This document shows positions 1-5,236 of a stretch of 5,236 nucleotides of DNA, in pieces; the stretch's first letter is position 1, and every line of letters begins with the position of its first letter. The stretch is from Candidatus Poseidoniaceae archaeon (GTDB lineage: Archaea > Thermoplasmatota > Poseidoniia > Poseidoniales > Poseidoniaceae), in NCBI GenBank assembly GCA_013329355.1, contig DUKK01000165.1:1-5236 (forward strand), written 5' to 3'. Made by a program: the position numbers and the translations under genes. Under the pieces are notes generated by a model. That model searched no databases. It was not told the origin of the DNA and was given only the letters and a program-made list of their open reading frames with translations.

Positions 1-378
1 GGCCCGGAGGGTAAAACTGCTTCAAATGGACTAAATGATGTTAGGGCATACATTCTGAATCAAACTAATTATCGCGGTCCTCACGGCAGACTAGTCAAGT
101 GGTATGGTCGTAGTGTAAAGTGGACAGGTAAACTGAATGAGACCACCCTATACCGCCAAGTCTTGGGCCCAGTTGGCTTGATTAGCAATATCTTCGATGG
201 GGTTTCTGCTAGAATGGTATTAGGGTTCACCAGAACTGGTGGTCCGCCTATCAGAAGTCTACAAGCACTTATTCTACCGCCAGCGGGTATTGGCAAAATA
301 CCGAACATGTTCAACTCAAAAGTTAAGAATCACCATCAAGTTGTAGGACTGTTTAATGAAATAGACCAAAGATTCTGA
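1..378 (+). CDS. C-terminal part of a probable HdrC-like subunit (5' end outside window)
   Basis: The frame is open from base 1 to a TGA at 376-378, leaving 125 residues of a longer protein. I assign it to the HdrC-like family (the small iron-sulfur partner of HdrB) from three clues. It lies directly upstream of an HdrB-family gene, and hdrC-hdrB is the common order. Its first residues, GPEGK followed at residue 15 by an Arg in LNDVRAYI, have the spacing of the CPxG...LR stretch that closes the second [4Fe-4S] motif in HdrC proteins. The following VKWTGKLNE, LGPVG and RMVLGF segments resemble the HdrC tail (tGrlnE..L.....Gp......rM.l.g). If the alignment is right, the final cluster Cys is Gly here. 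No cysteine occurs in the whole visible part and no membrane segment is evident. The family call is an inference from a weak pattern match; the existence of the gene is much surer than its name. Confidence 0.5.
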   Translation, partial: GPEGKTASNGLNDVRAYILNQTNYRGPHGRLVKWYGRSVKWTGKLNETTLYRQVLGPVGLISNIFDGVSARMVLGFTRTGGPPIRSLQALILPPAGIGKIPNMFNSKVKNHHQVVGLFNEIDQRF

Positions 379-383
379 GTGAT
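377..383 (+). promoter_or_regulatory. Shine-Dalgarno-like site for the hdrB-like gene
   Basis: GAGTGAT overlaps the stop codon of the upstream gene and ends 4 bases before the ATG at 388. It shares GTGAT with the archaeal SD consensus GGAGGTGAT. It favours ATG 388 over the in-frame GTG at 379, which lies inside the site. It also suggests that the two genes are translated from one transcript. Confidence 0.4.
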
Positions 384-387
384 TTAC

Positions 388-1245
388 ATGCCCAAAATTG
401 CCTATTACCCTGGTAATGTTGCAAGAGCCGCATCAATGGAGGTTGAAGATTGTATTCAACCATTATGCAAAACTTTGGGCATTGACCTTATTGAACTACC
501 AGAGGCAACAAGTGACGGTGGCAACATAATCAAACAAGCATCGAGTAAACTACAGCATGCACTAGTTGCCAGAAATCTTGCTCTCGCTGAAGAAAAAGGT
601 CTTGACATAATGACCACGTGTGCTACCAGTCATAGCATAATGAAAGACACTATGCAAGATTTCCGGGAAGATCCGGTCTATGCCGCACAACTAAACAATC
701 TGATTGCCCGGTCGACAGGGGTCGAATACCGCGGTGAATCAGACTCCTGGCATCTACTTCACTATTTAGTAGAAGAGATTGGTCTCGATAAAGTCAATGA
801 TGCAGTGGTAAATCCAATACAGCTCAAAGTTGCTCCATACTATGGCCCAAATATGCAGAGAGAAGGGTTCTGCGGCAATGACGATCCATTCATGCCAACA
901 TATCTAGAACAATTGATAATCGCTCTTGGCGGTACGCCAGTAAGCTATGACCTGAAGTGTCAAAGTGTCGGTGCGCCATCTTTATTGACCCTTGAAAAAC
1001 CAGTGATGGCCCTTATTTCATCAGTAATATCTGATGCTAAGTCAAATGGTGCTGATCTTATGGTCAGTGCTTGCACTGTATCCCATGCTAATCTAGATTC
1101 TTATCAAACAAAAGCTGGTAGAAAAACTGGTAAAAACACTAGTATCCCAGTCGTCCACCTAGCAGAATTGATAGCCTTCGCTTTCGGTCACTTCCCAGAT
1201 AGACTTGCTCAACTCAGAACTAGAGCAGTTTTGATTGGTGGTTAG
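388..1245 (+). CDS. hdrB: HdrB-family (double CCG domain) protein with most cluster cysteines lost
   Basis: The 285-residue product matches HdrB, the heterodisulfide reductase B subunit, over its whole length: an N-terminal KIAYYPG, a central LLHYLVEEIGLD, KVAPYYG opening the second domain, DDP...LEQLIIALGG, and a C-terminal VSAC. HdrB and related SdhE proteins carry two CCG domains (Cx31-39CCx35-36CxxC), each holding a non-cubane [4Fe-4S] cluster that cleaves disulfides. Counting from Met 388, the ligand positions here are Asn10, Ser42, Asp43, Cys78 and Ser81 in domain 1, and Pro154, Cys191, Gln192, Cys229 and Ser232 in domain 2. Only three of ten cysteines remain. Both domains end in the same CxxSH pattern. 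The fold is probably kept, but normal clusters are unlikely, so classical heterodisulfide reductase activity is doubtful. I chose ATG 388 because family members begin just before KIAYYPG; GTG 379 would add three residues. It is probably co-transcribed with the HdrC-like gene and is likely cytoplasmic. Confidence 0.8.
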   Translation: MPKIAYYPGNVARAASMEVEDCIQPLCKTLGIDLIELPEATSDGGNIIKQASSKLQHALVARNLALAEEKGLDIMTTCATSHSIMKDTMQDFREDPVYAAQLNNLIARSTGVEYRGESDSWHLLHYLVEEIGLDKVNDAVVNPIQLKVAPYYGPNMQREGFCGNDDPFMPTYLEQLIIALGGTPVSYDLKCQSVGAPSLLTLEKPVMALISSVISDAKSNGADLMVSACTVSHANLDSYQTKAGRKTGKNTSIPVVHLAELIAFAFGHFPDRLAQLRTRAVLIGG

Positions 1246-3814
1246 GCGAGAAAAACTTGCTTAATCTCTCCAAGTCAGAGGCATCAACATCATGTTGTAA
1301 TATACTGAGGTCATTTTTGAAGACACCAGCAATTGAATCATATTTATTCAATAAACGTTCACAAACGGTAAAATCTATGTTAGTTATATTCACCAATAAT
1401 TCAATTTGTTTATTCCGCCCTGTTGCAGACCATCTGCCAACAAAATCTTCCTTATTTTTACCCTGATTGACCATTTCAGATATTTCTATAGAAGCAACAT
1501 CACAAAGATGCTTAATCGAATCTTCATCAATCGGTTGATATTCAACATAGTCCCGGATAGCTTGAGTGAACTTACTCCTTTTTCGGGCAATCAAATAGAT
1601 CAGATGAGCAGATTCCATTGAGTCTTTTGTAGTAATTATTGGCACACCCAAGTCTAGGGTGATATGGGCTAAAGCTCCCATGACTGCGTTGGGATGGACT
1701 GAGTTGCCAATTTCACCTAACTCAATCAGCAAGAGCGGTTGTTGGTTCGAGTCTCTCATACGCAGACATTGTTTAAACAGACGTTGATCAATAATTGATG
1801 TCAATAAATATCTTGCAGTCTTTCTCTCAATAATGATGTCATTGTGAATCAGGATATCACCAGTTTCTAGGTTCTGATATTCCACGTTTATGCCGAGACT
1901 GCTGATGTATGCGGACAAAGTCGATGATGCTTCTCGATGGTCTATAACTACTGAAGCATTGATTTCATAGTGGAGGTCATCAACGATACCGTTCACAACA
2001 TTTGCTATTGCCGCTTGCTTTTCTTGGACTGAGTGCTCTCCTTGTCCGTCAAAGAAATCGTCTAATCCGGTTTGGTTGCTGGGGCGTTTGTCTTTCGGGT
2101 CGACCACTGCTGGCAGGATGGTTGTCTTCTCGCTTTTAGTAACAGTCGCCTCGGAGGTTTGCCGTTTTTTTGGATATAATTTTTCGAGGCGAGATATTTC
2201 TGCTTCAAGAAAATCCTCCGCAGATATGTCCGCATTCTCCAACCGCACGCTGAAGGCGTCGAGACTATTGGGTCGCATGTTGGTTCGAAAATTCAATCGC
2301 TGTTGTCGTTCAATATCTGATAGGTTGGAATACATTTTACGTTCTCTGATCCGAGCAGCACGACTAACATACTCATCTCTAGTGTCGTTCGCTATCAGCG
2401 TCTTTACAGTACCAGAACGCTGTCTGGCAGTCCTACCTCTGCGTTGTATTGACCTAATTGCACTAGGCACTGGTTCATACATCAAAACCAAGTCTGCCGC
2501 TGGTACATCCAAACCTTCCTCGCCTACTGAGGTTGCAACTAGCACATTGATTTCGCCGTTTCGAAACTCCTCTAGTCTTGCAAGTTGCTGTTTTTGAGTC
2601 ATACCCTTCTGTTTACCACTGGTCGATTGTCCGATGAATTTAGAGACTTTGACGCCGTCAACACCCGATAAGGATTCAATTAAATTGTTTACAGTATATC
2701 GATACTCGGTGAATATCAAGATTCGAGAAGATGGGTTGTTTGATACTTTTTCGGTTACCATGTCAATAACCGTTTGTGATTTTGGATGTAACTCATCAAG
2801 ATCTCTGGCGCTAATTCTAAAGTTATGAATAACGGGTACTGCAAGGAATCTATTGGTAACTCTCTCACCGCTGCGACCATCATCCTCAGCTTTCTCTAAA
2901 TACGCTAACGCGGCTTTCAATCCCTGTGTCTTGAGTAAGTCTAGCAACATGTGCATTCTGCGAATGTCTGAGATTTTTTTTGCAGCGTTATACCCCCTAG
3001 CGTCCCTTCTGCTAATTGCCCGACTGGCTGCCATCTGAGCGTCTGTTATGATTTTCGAAGTGATATTTTTAACTGGGCCCATGAAACCCATCCGCTGAAT
3101 ACTTTCGACTTGTCTGGCCTGGTGCTCCTCTAGCGGGTAAATTAGTGATTTGAGAGTATTCGGTAGTTCAAGATGAATAACATCATTATGAAGGGTAACA
3201 GCGTATGGTTTGAGTAAGGCCTCGTCTTTGATTGATACATCGAATCTATCAACACCAAGTCTTTTCGCCACTTCTAAGATTGCCGATTTGGTTGCCCCTG
3301 GACTCGCCGTTGCCGCTAGAGTATACCCCTTTTGGTTCTGATTAAAATAAAGGTCTCCAACTTGAGCGTAAGCATGATTCCCTGTCGCATGATGTGCTTC
3401 GTCAAATATGATCAAGGAAACATCCTTTAGTGAGATTTTCCCGCTAGCAGCGTCGTTACGAATAACTTGTGGAGTGGCCATAAGTATTCGACCTTCGTTC
3501 CATATCGTCCCACGCTTAGAGGGCGGTGTCTCCCCCGTATAGCGTAGAATATGCTCAGGCTCGATGTTAATCATTTCTCTAGCCATTCGTTGCTGTTGAG
3601 CAACTAGCCCGGTTGTTGGTGCAATCAACACAATCTTTTCCTGCTCAAATTTGAGAAATTCTGCCATTATCAACCACTCTACTGCGGTCTTACCAAAACC
3701 AGTTGGCATAACCATCAGGGTCGATGACGAGAGGGCGCTTTTTACTGCCCTTATCTGATATGCTCTCGCCTCCACCCCAGACTTAAGCAAGGGGTGAATT
3801 ATAGTGGGCATCAT
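1220..3814 (-). CDS. hef: Hef: SF2 helicase fused to XPF/ERCC4 nuclease
   Basis: The 864-residue product has the Hef architecture; Hef acts at stalled replication forks and branched DNA and is related to FANCM and XPF. From the start at 3814: HPLLK and an AYQ Q-motif (9-20), Walker A PTGFGKT (37-43), DEAH (138-141), TASPG (169-173), a helical insert, the second RecA domain with TSVGEEGLDVP and QRRGRTAR (457-464), a polar linker carrying a PIP box (581-588), the ERCC4 nuclease (about 620-740) and an HhH-like tail (about 800-857). The nuclease keeps VIDHRE, GD (652-653), ERK (663-665) and SIIDQRLF, but the Asp expected three residues after ERK is Tyr669. The HhH tail lacks the usual GxG hairpins. 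I chose ATG 3814 (ATG 3811 is adjacent) because Hef proteins start just before HPLLK. The frame stays open upstream, with an ATG at 3997 and another at 4153 that would lie inside rpl3. No clear SD precedes 3814. The 3' end overlaps the hdrB-like gene by 26 bp. Confidence 0.93.
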   Translation of the reverse strand: MMPTIIHPLLKSGVEARAYQIRAVKSALSSSTLMVMPTGFGKTAVEWLIMAEFLKFEQEKIVLIAPTTGLVAQQQRMAREMINIEPEHILRYTGETPPSKRGTIWNEGRILMATPQVIRNDAASGKISLKDVSLIIFDEAHHATGNHAYAQVGDLYFNQNQKGYTLAATASPGATKSAILEVAKRLGVDRFDVSIKDEALLKPYAVTLHNDVIHLELPNTLKSLIYPLEEHQARQVESIQRMGFMGPVKNITSKIITDAQMAASRAISRRDARGYNAAKKISDIRRMHMLLDLLKTQGLKAALAYLEKAEDDGRSGERVTNRFLAVPVIHNFRISARDLDELHPKSQTVIDMVTEKVSNNPSSRILIFTEYRYTVNNLIESLSGVDGVKVSKFIGQSTSGKQKGMTQKQQLARLEEFRNGEINVLVATSVGEEGLDVPAADLVLMYEPVPSAIRSIQRRGRTARQRSGTVKTLIANDTRDEYVSRAARIRERKMYSNLSDIERQQRLNFRTNMRPNSLDAFSVRLENADISAEDFLEAEISRLEKLYPKKRQTSEATVTKSEKTTILPAVVDPKDKRPSNQTGLDDFFDGQGEHSVQEKQAAIANVVNGIVDDLHYEINASVVIDHREASSTLSAYISSLGINVEYQNLETGDILIHNDIIIERKTARYLLTSIIDQRLFKQCLRMRDSNQQPLLLIELGEIGNSVHPNAVMGALAHITLDLGVPIITTKDSMESAHLIYLIARKRSKFTQAIRDYVEYQPIDEDSIKHLCDVASIEISEMVNQGKNKEDFVGRWSATGRNKQIELLVNITNIDFTVCERLLNKYDSIAGVFKNDLSILQHDVDASDLERLSKFFSPNHQSKLL
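2051..2074 (-). other. PIP box (PCNA-interacting motif) in the Hef linker
   Basis: These codons encode QTGLDDFF, an exact match to the PCNA-binding consensus QxxLxxFF. The motif sits in a charged, low-complexity linker between helicase and nuclease, flanked by Lys/Thr/Ser/Asp-rich sequence. Hef of Thermococcus is known to bind PCNA through its disordered linker, so position and motif agree. Binding itself is inferred. Confidence 0.75.
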
Positions 3815-4003
3815 ACCCACTTGGGGTCGAGGGTTCAAAAGCATGATGTCGTGGAAAGCCACTGCAATCAATAAAAATCTACTTGTTTTACTGTCGTATA
3901 ATCGATTGACAGAATCCCAATATTGACCGAACCACTCATATACCAAAGGTAAGTCGGATGGATGCTCAAAGGTGAGCAGCCAGACACAATGGGCCATCCC
4001 CCG

Positions 4004-4102
4004 AGGACCCCACCAGTCTTGTTCCGCAATCGTTGGAATGGGGCGCAGTGTCACGGCTGTTCCTGTCCAGAGAGCCCTCGTATGCCCTCTCGGTGGGGCC
4101 CC
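4004..4102 (-). repeat. Imperfect inverted repeat enclosing a GC-rich segment
   Basis: The arm at 4004-4014 (AGGACCCCACC) and the arm at 4092-4102 (GGTGGGGCCCC) are complementary, with a 77-base loop. In minus-strand RNA they form 11 continuous pairs, two of them G-U. In plus-strand RNA those two become A-C mismatches. Inside the loop, GAGAG and CTCTC can form a short hairpin near the 4092 end, and GCCCTC occurs twice, 4 bases apart. This could be a structured leader or small RNA on the minus strand, or chance pairing in GC-rich DNA. Confidence 0.35.
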
Positions 4103-4109
4103 TATGTTG

Positions 4110-4118
4110 TATAAATAA
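4110..4118. promoter_or_regulatory. TATA-like element between hef and rpl3
   Basis: TATAAATAA (TTATTTATA on the minus strand) is an A/T run within otherwise GC-rich DNA. For rpl3 it is too close: a start about 25 bases downstream would fall inside the coding region, 3' of the SD. Read on the minus strand it would place a transcript start near 4085, heading towards hef and through the inverted repeat. It may therefore be a hef promoter, or fortuitous. Confidence 0.25.
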
Positions 4119-4119
4119 T

Positions 4120-4124
4120 GGAGG
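4120..4124 (+). promoter_or_regulatory. Ribosome binding site of rpl3
   Basis: GGAGG lies 7 bases before the ATG at 4132, a standard archaeal SD at standard spacing. It fixes the rpl3 start against the longer in-frame opening that begins at 4033, and shows that the mRNA has a leader. Confidence 0.85.
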
Positions 4125-4131
4125 AATCCGA

Positions 4132-5151
4132 ATGGCGAAGAGAAGTCACCCACGAAGAGGTTCGATGGCGTTCAGCCCGCGTAAGCGTGCCAGACGCCCA
4201 TTCGGACATGTTAAGTCGTGGCCAAAAACCGAAGCGAGCGAAGTCAGAATACAGGGATTTGCCGGATGGAAAGCCGGTATGACCCACGTCCTGGCTCGTG
4301 ATTTGAACCCTAGAAGCCCCTCAGCAGGTCAGGAAACCAGAATTCCAGTGACTGTTGTAGAATGTCCAAAGATGCGAATTTTGGGCGTCAGAGGCTACCA
4401 AATGACCCCGTACGGTAAGCAAGCCGTGGGCGAATCATGGCTGGCAGCAGAACAAATCGCAGACGCATTTAGTGATCTATTCAAGCGGCTCCCTGAGCGG
4501 AAAGAACACGATGCAGACAAACATTTTGAAAATCTAGAAAACTCAGATTTGTGTGAAGTTCGCATTATTGTGGCCACTCAGCCAAGTCAGATATCGGGAG
4601 TCCCTACCAAAATACCAGACGTAATGGAAGTAGGTCTCGATGGCGGAAACACCAACGAGCAATTAGCGTTTGCCAAAGAAAAACTCGGAGAGGAGTTCTC
4701 TTTTGCTGACTGTTTTGAAGAAGGAGAATTGACCGACATTGTCGCCGTGACTAAGGGCTACGGGTGGCAAGGTGTAATCCGAAGGTTTGGTGGAAAACTA
4801 CAATCTCACAAAAATTCAAAGAAGCGACGTCAACATGGAAACATGGGTGATTTCGGAACTGGGTACGTTAGAAAAACCATCAGACAAGGTGGTCAAACTG
4901 GATACCACCAAAGAACCGAATTTAACAAAAGAATCCTCAGGGTCGCTAACCCTGACGAGCACTCGATTACGCCTGCGGGTGGTTTCCTGCATTATGGAGA
5001 AGTGAAATCAGACTATATTCTGGTCAAAGGCAGCGTGCCCGGACCATCCAAGCGATTAATCAGGTTCAGAGATGCTACCCGAGGGTCGACTAAAACTCTA
5101 CACGACTACGAAATTACCTATGTGAGCACCGCATCCAAACAGGGGGCCTGA
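4132..5151 (+). CDS. rpl3: Large-subunit ribosomal protein uL3 (L3)
   Basis: The 339-residue protein is archaeal/eukaryal-type uL3, which binds 23S rRNA early in 50S assembly and reaches towards the peptidyl-transferase centre. Recognisable segments are the basic N-terminus with HPRRGSMAF (6-14), FAGWKAGMTHV (43-53), PVTVVECPKMRILGVRGY (72-89), VTKGYGWQGVIRRFG (206-220), GQTGYHQRTEFNKRIL (254-269), GGFLHYGEVKSDYILVKGS (283-301) and VPGPSKRLIRFR (302-313). The length fits archaeal L3 (roughly 330-360). The start is set by GGAGG 7 bases upstream. The W-finger tip, usually GPWxP in archaea and GAWHP in yeast, reads GDFGT here (239-243), so the usual Trp is Phe. It is the first gene of the S10-type operon, with rpl4 starting 2 bases after its stop. 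Confidence 0.98.
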   Translation: MAKRSHPRRGSMAFSPRKRARRPFGHVKSWPKTEASEVRIQGFAGWKAGMTHVLARDLNPRSPSAGQETRIPVTVVECPKMRILGVRGYQMTPYGKQAVGESWLAAEQIADAFSDLFKRLPERKEHDADKHFENLENSDLCEVRIIVATQPSQISGVPTKIPDVMEVGLDGGNTNEQLAFAKEKLGEEFSFADCFEEGELTDIVAVTKGYGWQGVIRRFGGKLQSHKNSKKRRQHGNMGDFGTGYVRKTIRQGGQTGYHQRTEFNKRILRVANPDEHSITPAGGFLHYGEVKSDYILVKGSVPGPSKRLIRFRDATRGSTKTLHDYEITYVSTASKQGA

Positions 5152-5153
5152 AC

Positions 5154-5236
5154 ATGAAGGTAGCAGTCAAAAATATCACGAACACTATCAGTGCCGATGA
5201 ATTAGATGCAGGACGACTACAGGATACGTTTGAAAT
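5154..5236 (+). CDS. rpl4: N-terminus of ribosomal protein uL4 (L4), 3' end outside window
   Basis: ATG 5154 opens a frame that runs off the window after 27 codons. The start MKVAVKNI and the later DTFE resemble the MKVxVY...lPxvFE opening of archaeal uL4, and uL4 is the gene expected directly after uL3 in this operon. Only 2 bases separate it from the rpl3 stop, and a G-run at 5142-5146 inside rpl3 is the only possible SD, so translational coupling is likely. The identity rests more on gene order than on these few residues. uL4 binds 23S rRNA and lines the peptide exit tunnel. Confidence 0.85.
   Translation, partial: MKVAVKNITNTISADELDAGRLQDTFE

Larger units (their letters stand above)
3815..4131. 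other. Interval between hef and rpl3, no firmly assigned gene
   Basis: These 317 bases separate the preferred hef start from the divergent rpl3 start. The half near hef (3841-3960) has 47 G+C in 120 bases, while 3991-4110 has 76 in 120, more GC-rich than any neighbouring stretch I counted. The hef frame has no stop across the interval, so hef could begin at ATG 3997 and gain 61 residues, rich in Trp, Tyr and Phe, that I do not recognise. On the plus strand a 50-codon ORF (3962-4114, with a CHGCSC cluster) ends 17 bases before rpl3; it has no convincing SD. I checked both strands for tRNA and 5S rRNA signatures and found none. The promoters of hef and of the ribosomal operon should both lie here. 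AT-rich stretches near 3868-3879 and 3895-3904 are possible hef TATA boxes. Confidence 0.5.

Noticed and set aside
81..314. 77-codon ORF on the minus strand
   Set aside because: It is antisense to the HdrC-like reading frame, which is open from the window edge and flows into an operon; its translation has no family character.
2076..2597. 173-codon plus-strand ORF within hef
   Set aside because: It lies wholly antisense to the helicase C-terminal domain and linker, whose motifs are unmistakable. The Ser/Arg/Leu-rich translation is typical of a shadow frame.
2970..2980. Run of eight T on the plus strand
   Set aside because: It lies inside the intact hef coding frame (Lys codons on the minus strand), so it is not a terminator.
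3829..3840. GGTTCAAA resembling a tRNA T-loop
   Set aside because: No matching T-stem, acceptor stem or A-box was found at the required distances.
4030..4060. 5S rRNA-like CCCATTCC on the minus strand
   Set aside because: The conserved continuation CGAAC...GAAGTTAAG is missing, and the motif lies too far from the candidate 5' end relative to the terminal helix.
4033..4131. 33-codon N-terminal extension of uL3
   Set aside because: The extension lacks ribosomal-protein character, and a strong GGAGG sits 7 bases before ATG 4132, where the conserved N-terminus begins.
4102..4153. Hef start at ATG 4153
   Set aside because: It would run through the rpl3 SD and into rpl3 coding sequence and add 113 residues before the normal Hef N-terminus.
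1..5236. CRISPR array, insertion sequence or attachment site
   Set aside because: No regularly spaced repeats, transposase motifs or terminal inverted repeats with target duplications were seen.

Overview
The window looks like chromosomal DNA from a euryarchaeon. A uL3 gene is followed 2 bases after its stop by the start of a uL4 gene, which is the opening of the archaeal S10/L3 ribosomal operon. Next to it, on the opposite strand, is a Hef-type helicase/nuclease, a family known mainly from Euryarchaeota. Shine-Dalgarno-like sites match the archaeal anti-SD, and the moderate base composition suggests a mesophile. A Thermoplasmata or marine lineage is possible, but this is a guess from the style of the sequence.

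Layout. Bases 1-378 (+) hold the last 125 codons of a gene that I read, with moderate confidence, as an HdrC-like subunit. Nine bases later an HdrB-family gene (388-1245, +) begins, giving the usual hdrC-hdrB order. Bases 1220-3814 (-) encode Hef: SF2 helicase, PIP-box linker, XPF nuclease and a helix-hairpin-helix (HhH) tail. Its 3' end overlaps the hdrB-like gene tail to tail by 26 bp. Bases 3815-4131 lie between hef and the ribosomal operon. This stretch has no firmly assigned gene, contains a GC-rich island with an inverted repeat, and stays open in the hef frame. Bases 4132-5151 (+) are rpl3, and rpl4 starts at 5154 and runs off the window.

The most interesting point is that the HdrB-like protein keeps the family fold pattern but has lost seven of the ten cysteines that normally bind its two non-cubane [4Fe-4S] clusters. 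The visible part of its upstream partner has no cysteine at all. The pair may be a cluster-free paralogue of heterodisulfide-reductase-type modules. Second, the Hef nuclease has Tyr in place of the usual Asp of ERKx3D and a degenerate HhH tail, while its helicase motifs and PIP box are intact. This suggests a Hef whose helicase and PCNA docking outlast its nuclease. Third, the uL3 W-finger tip lacks its usual Trp. All these statements rest on reading the sequence and on remembered family motifs; no database search was possible.
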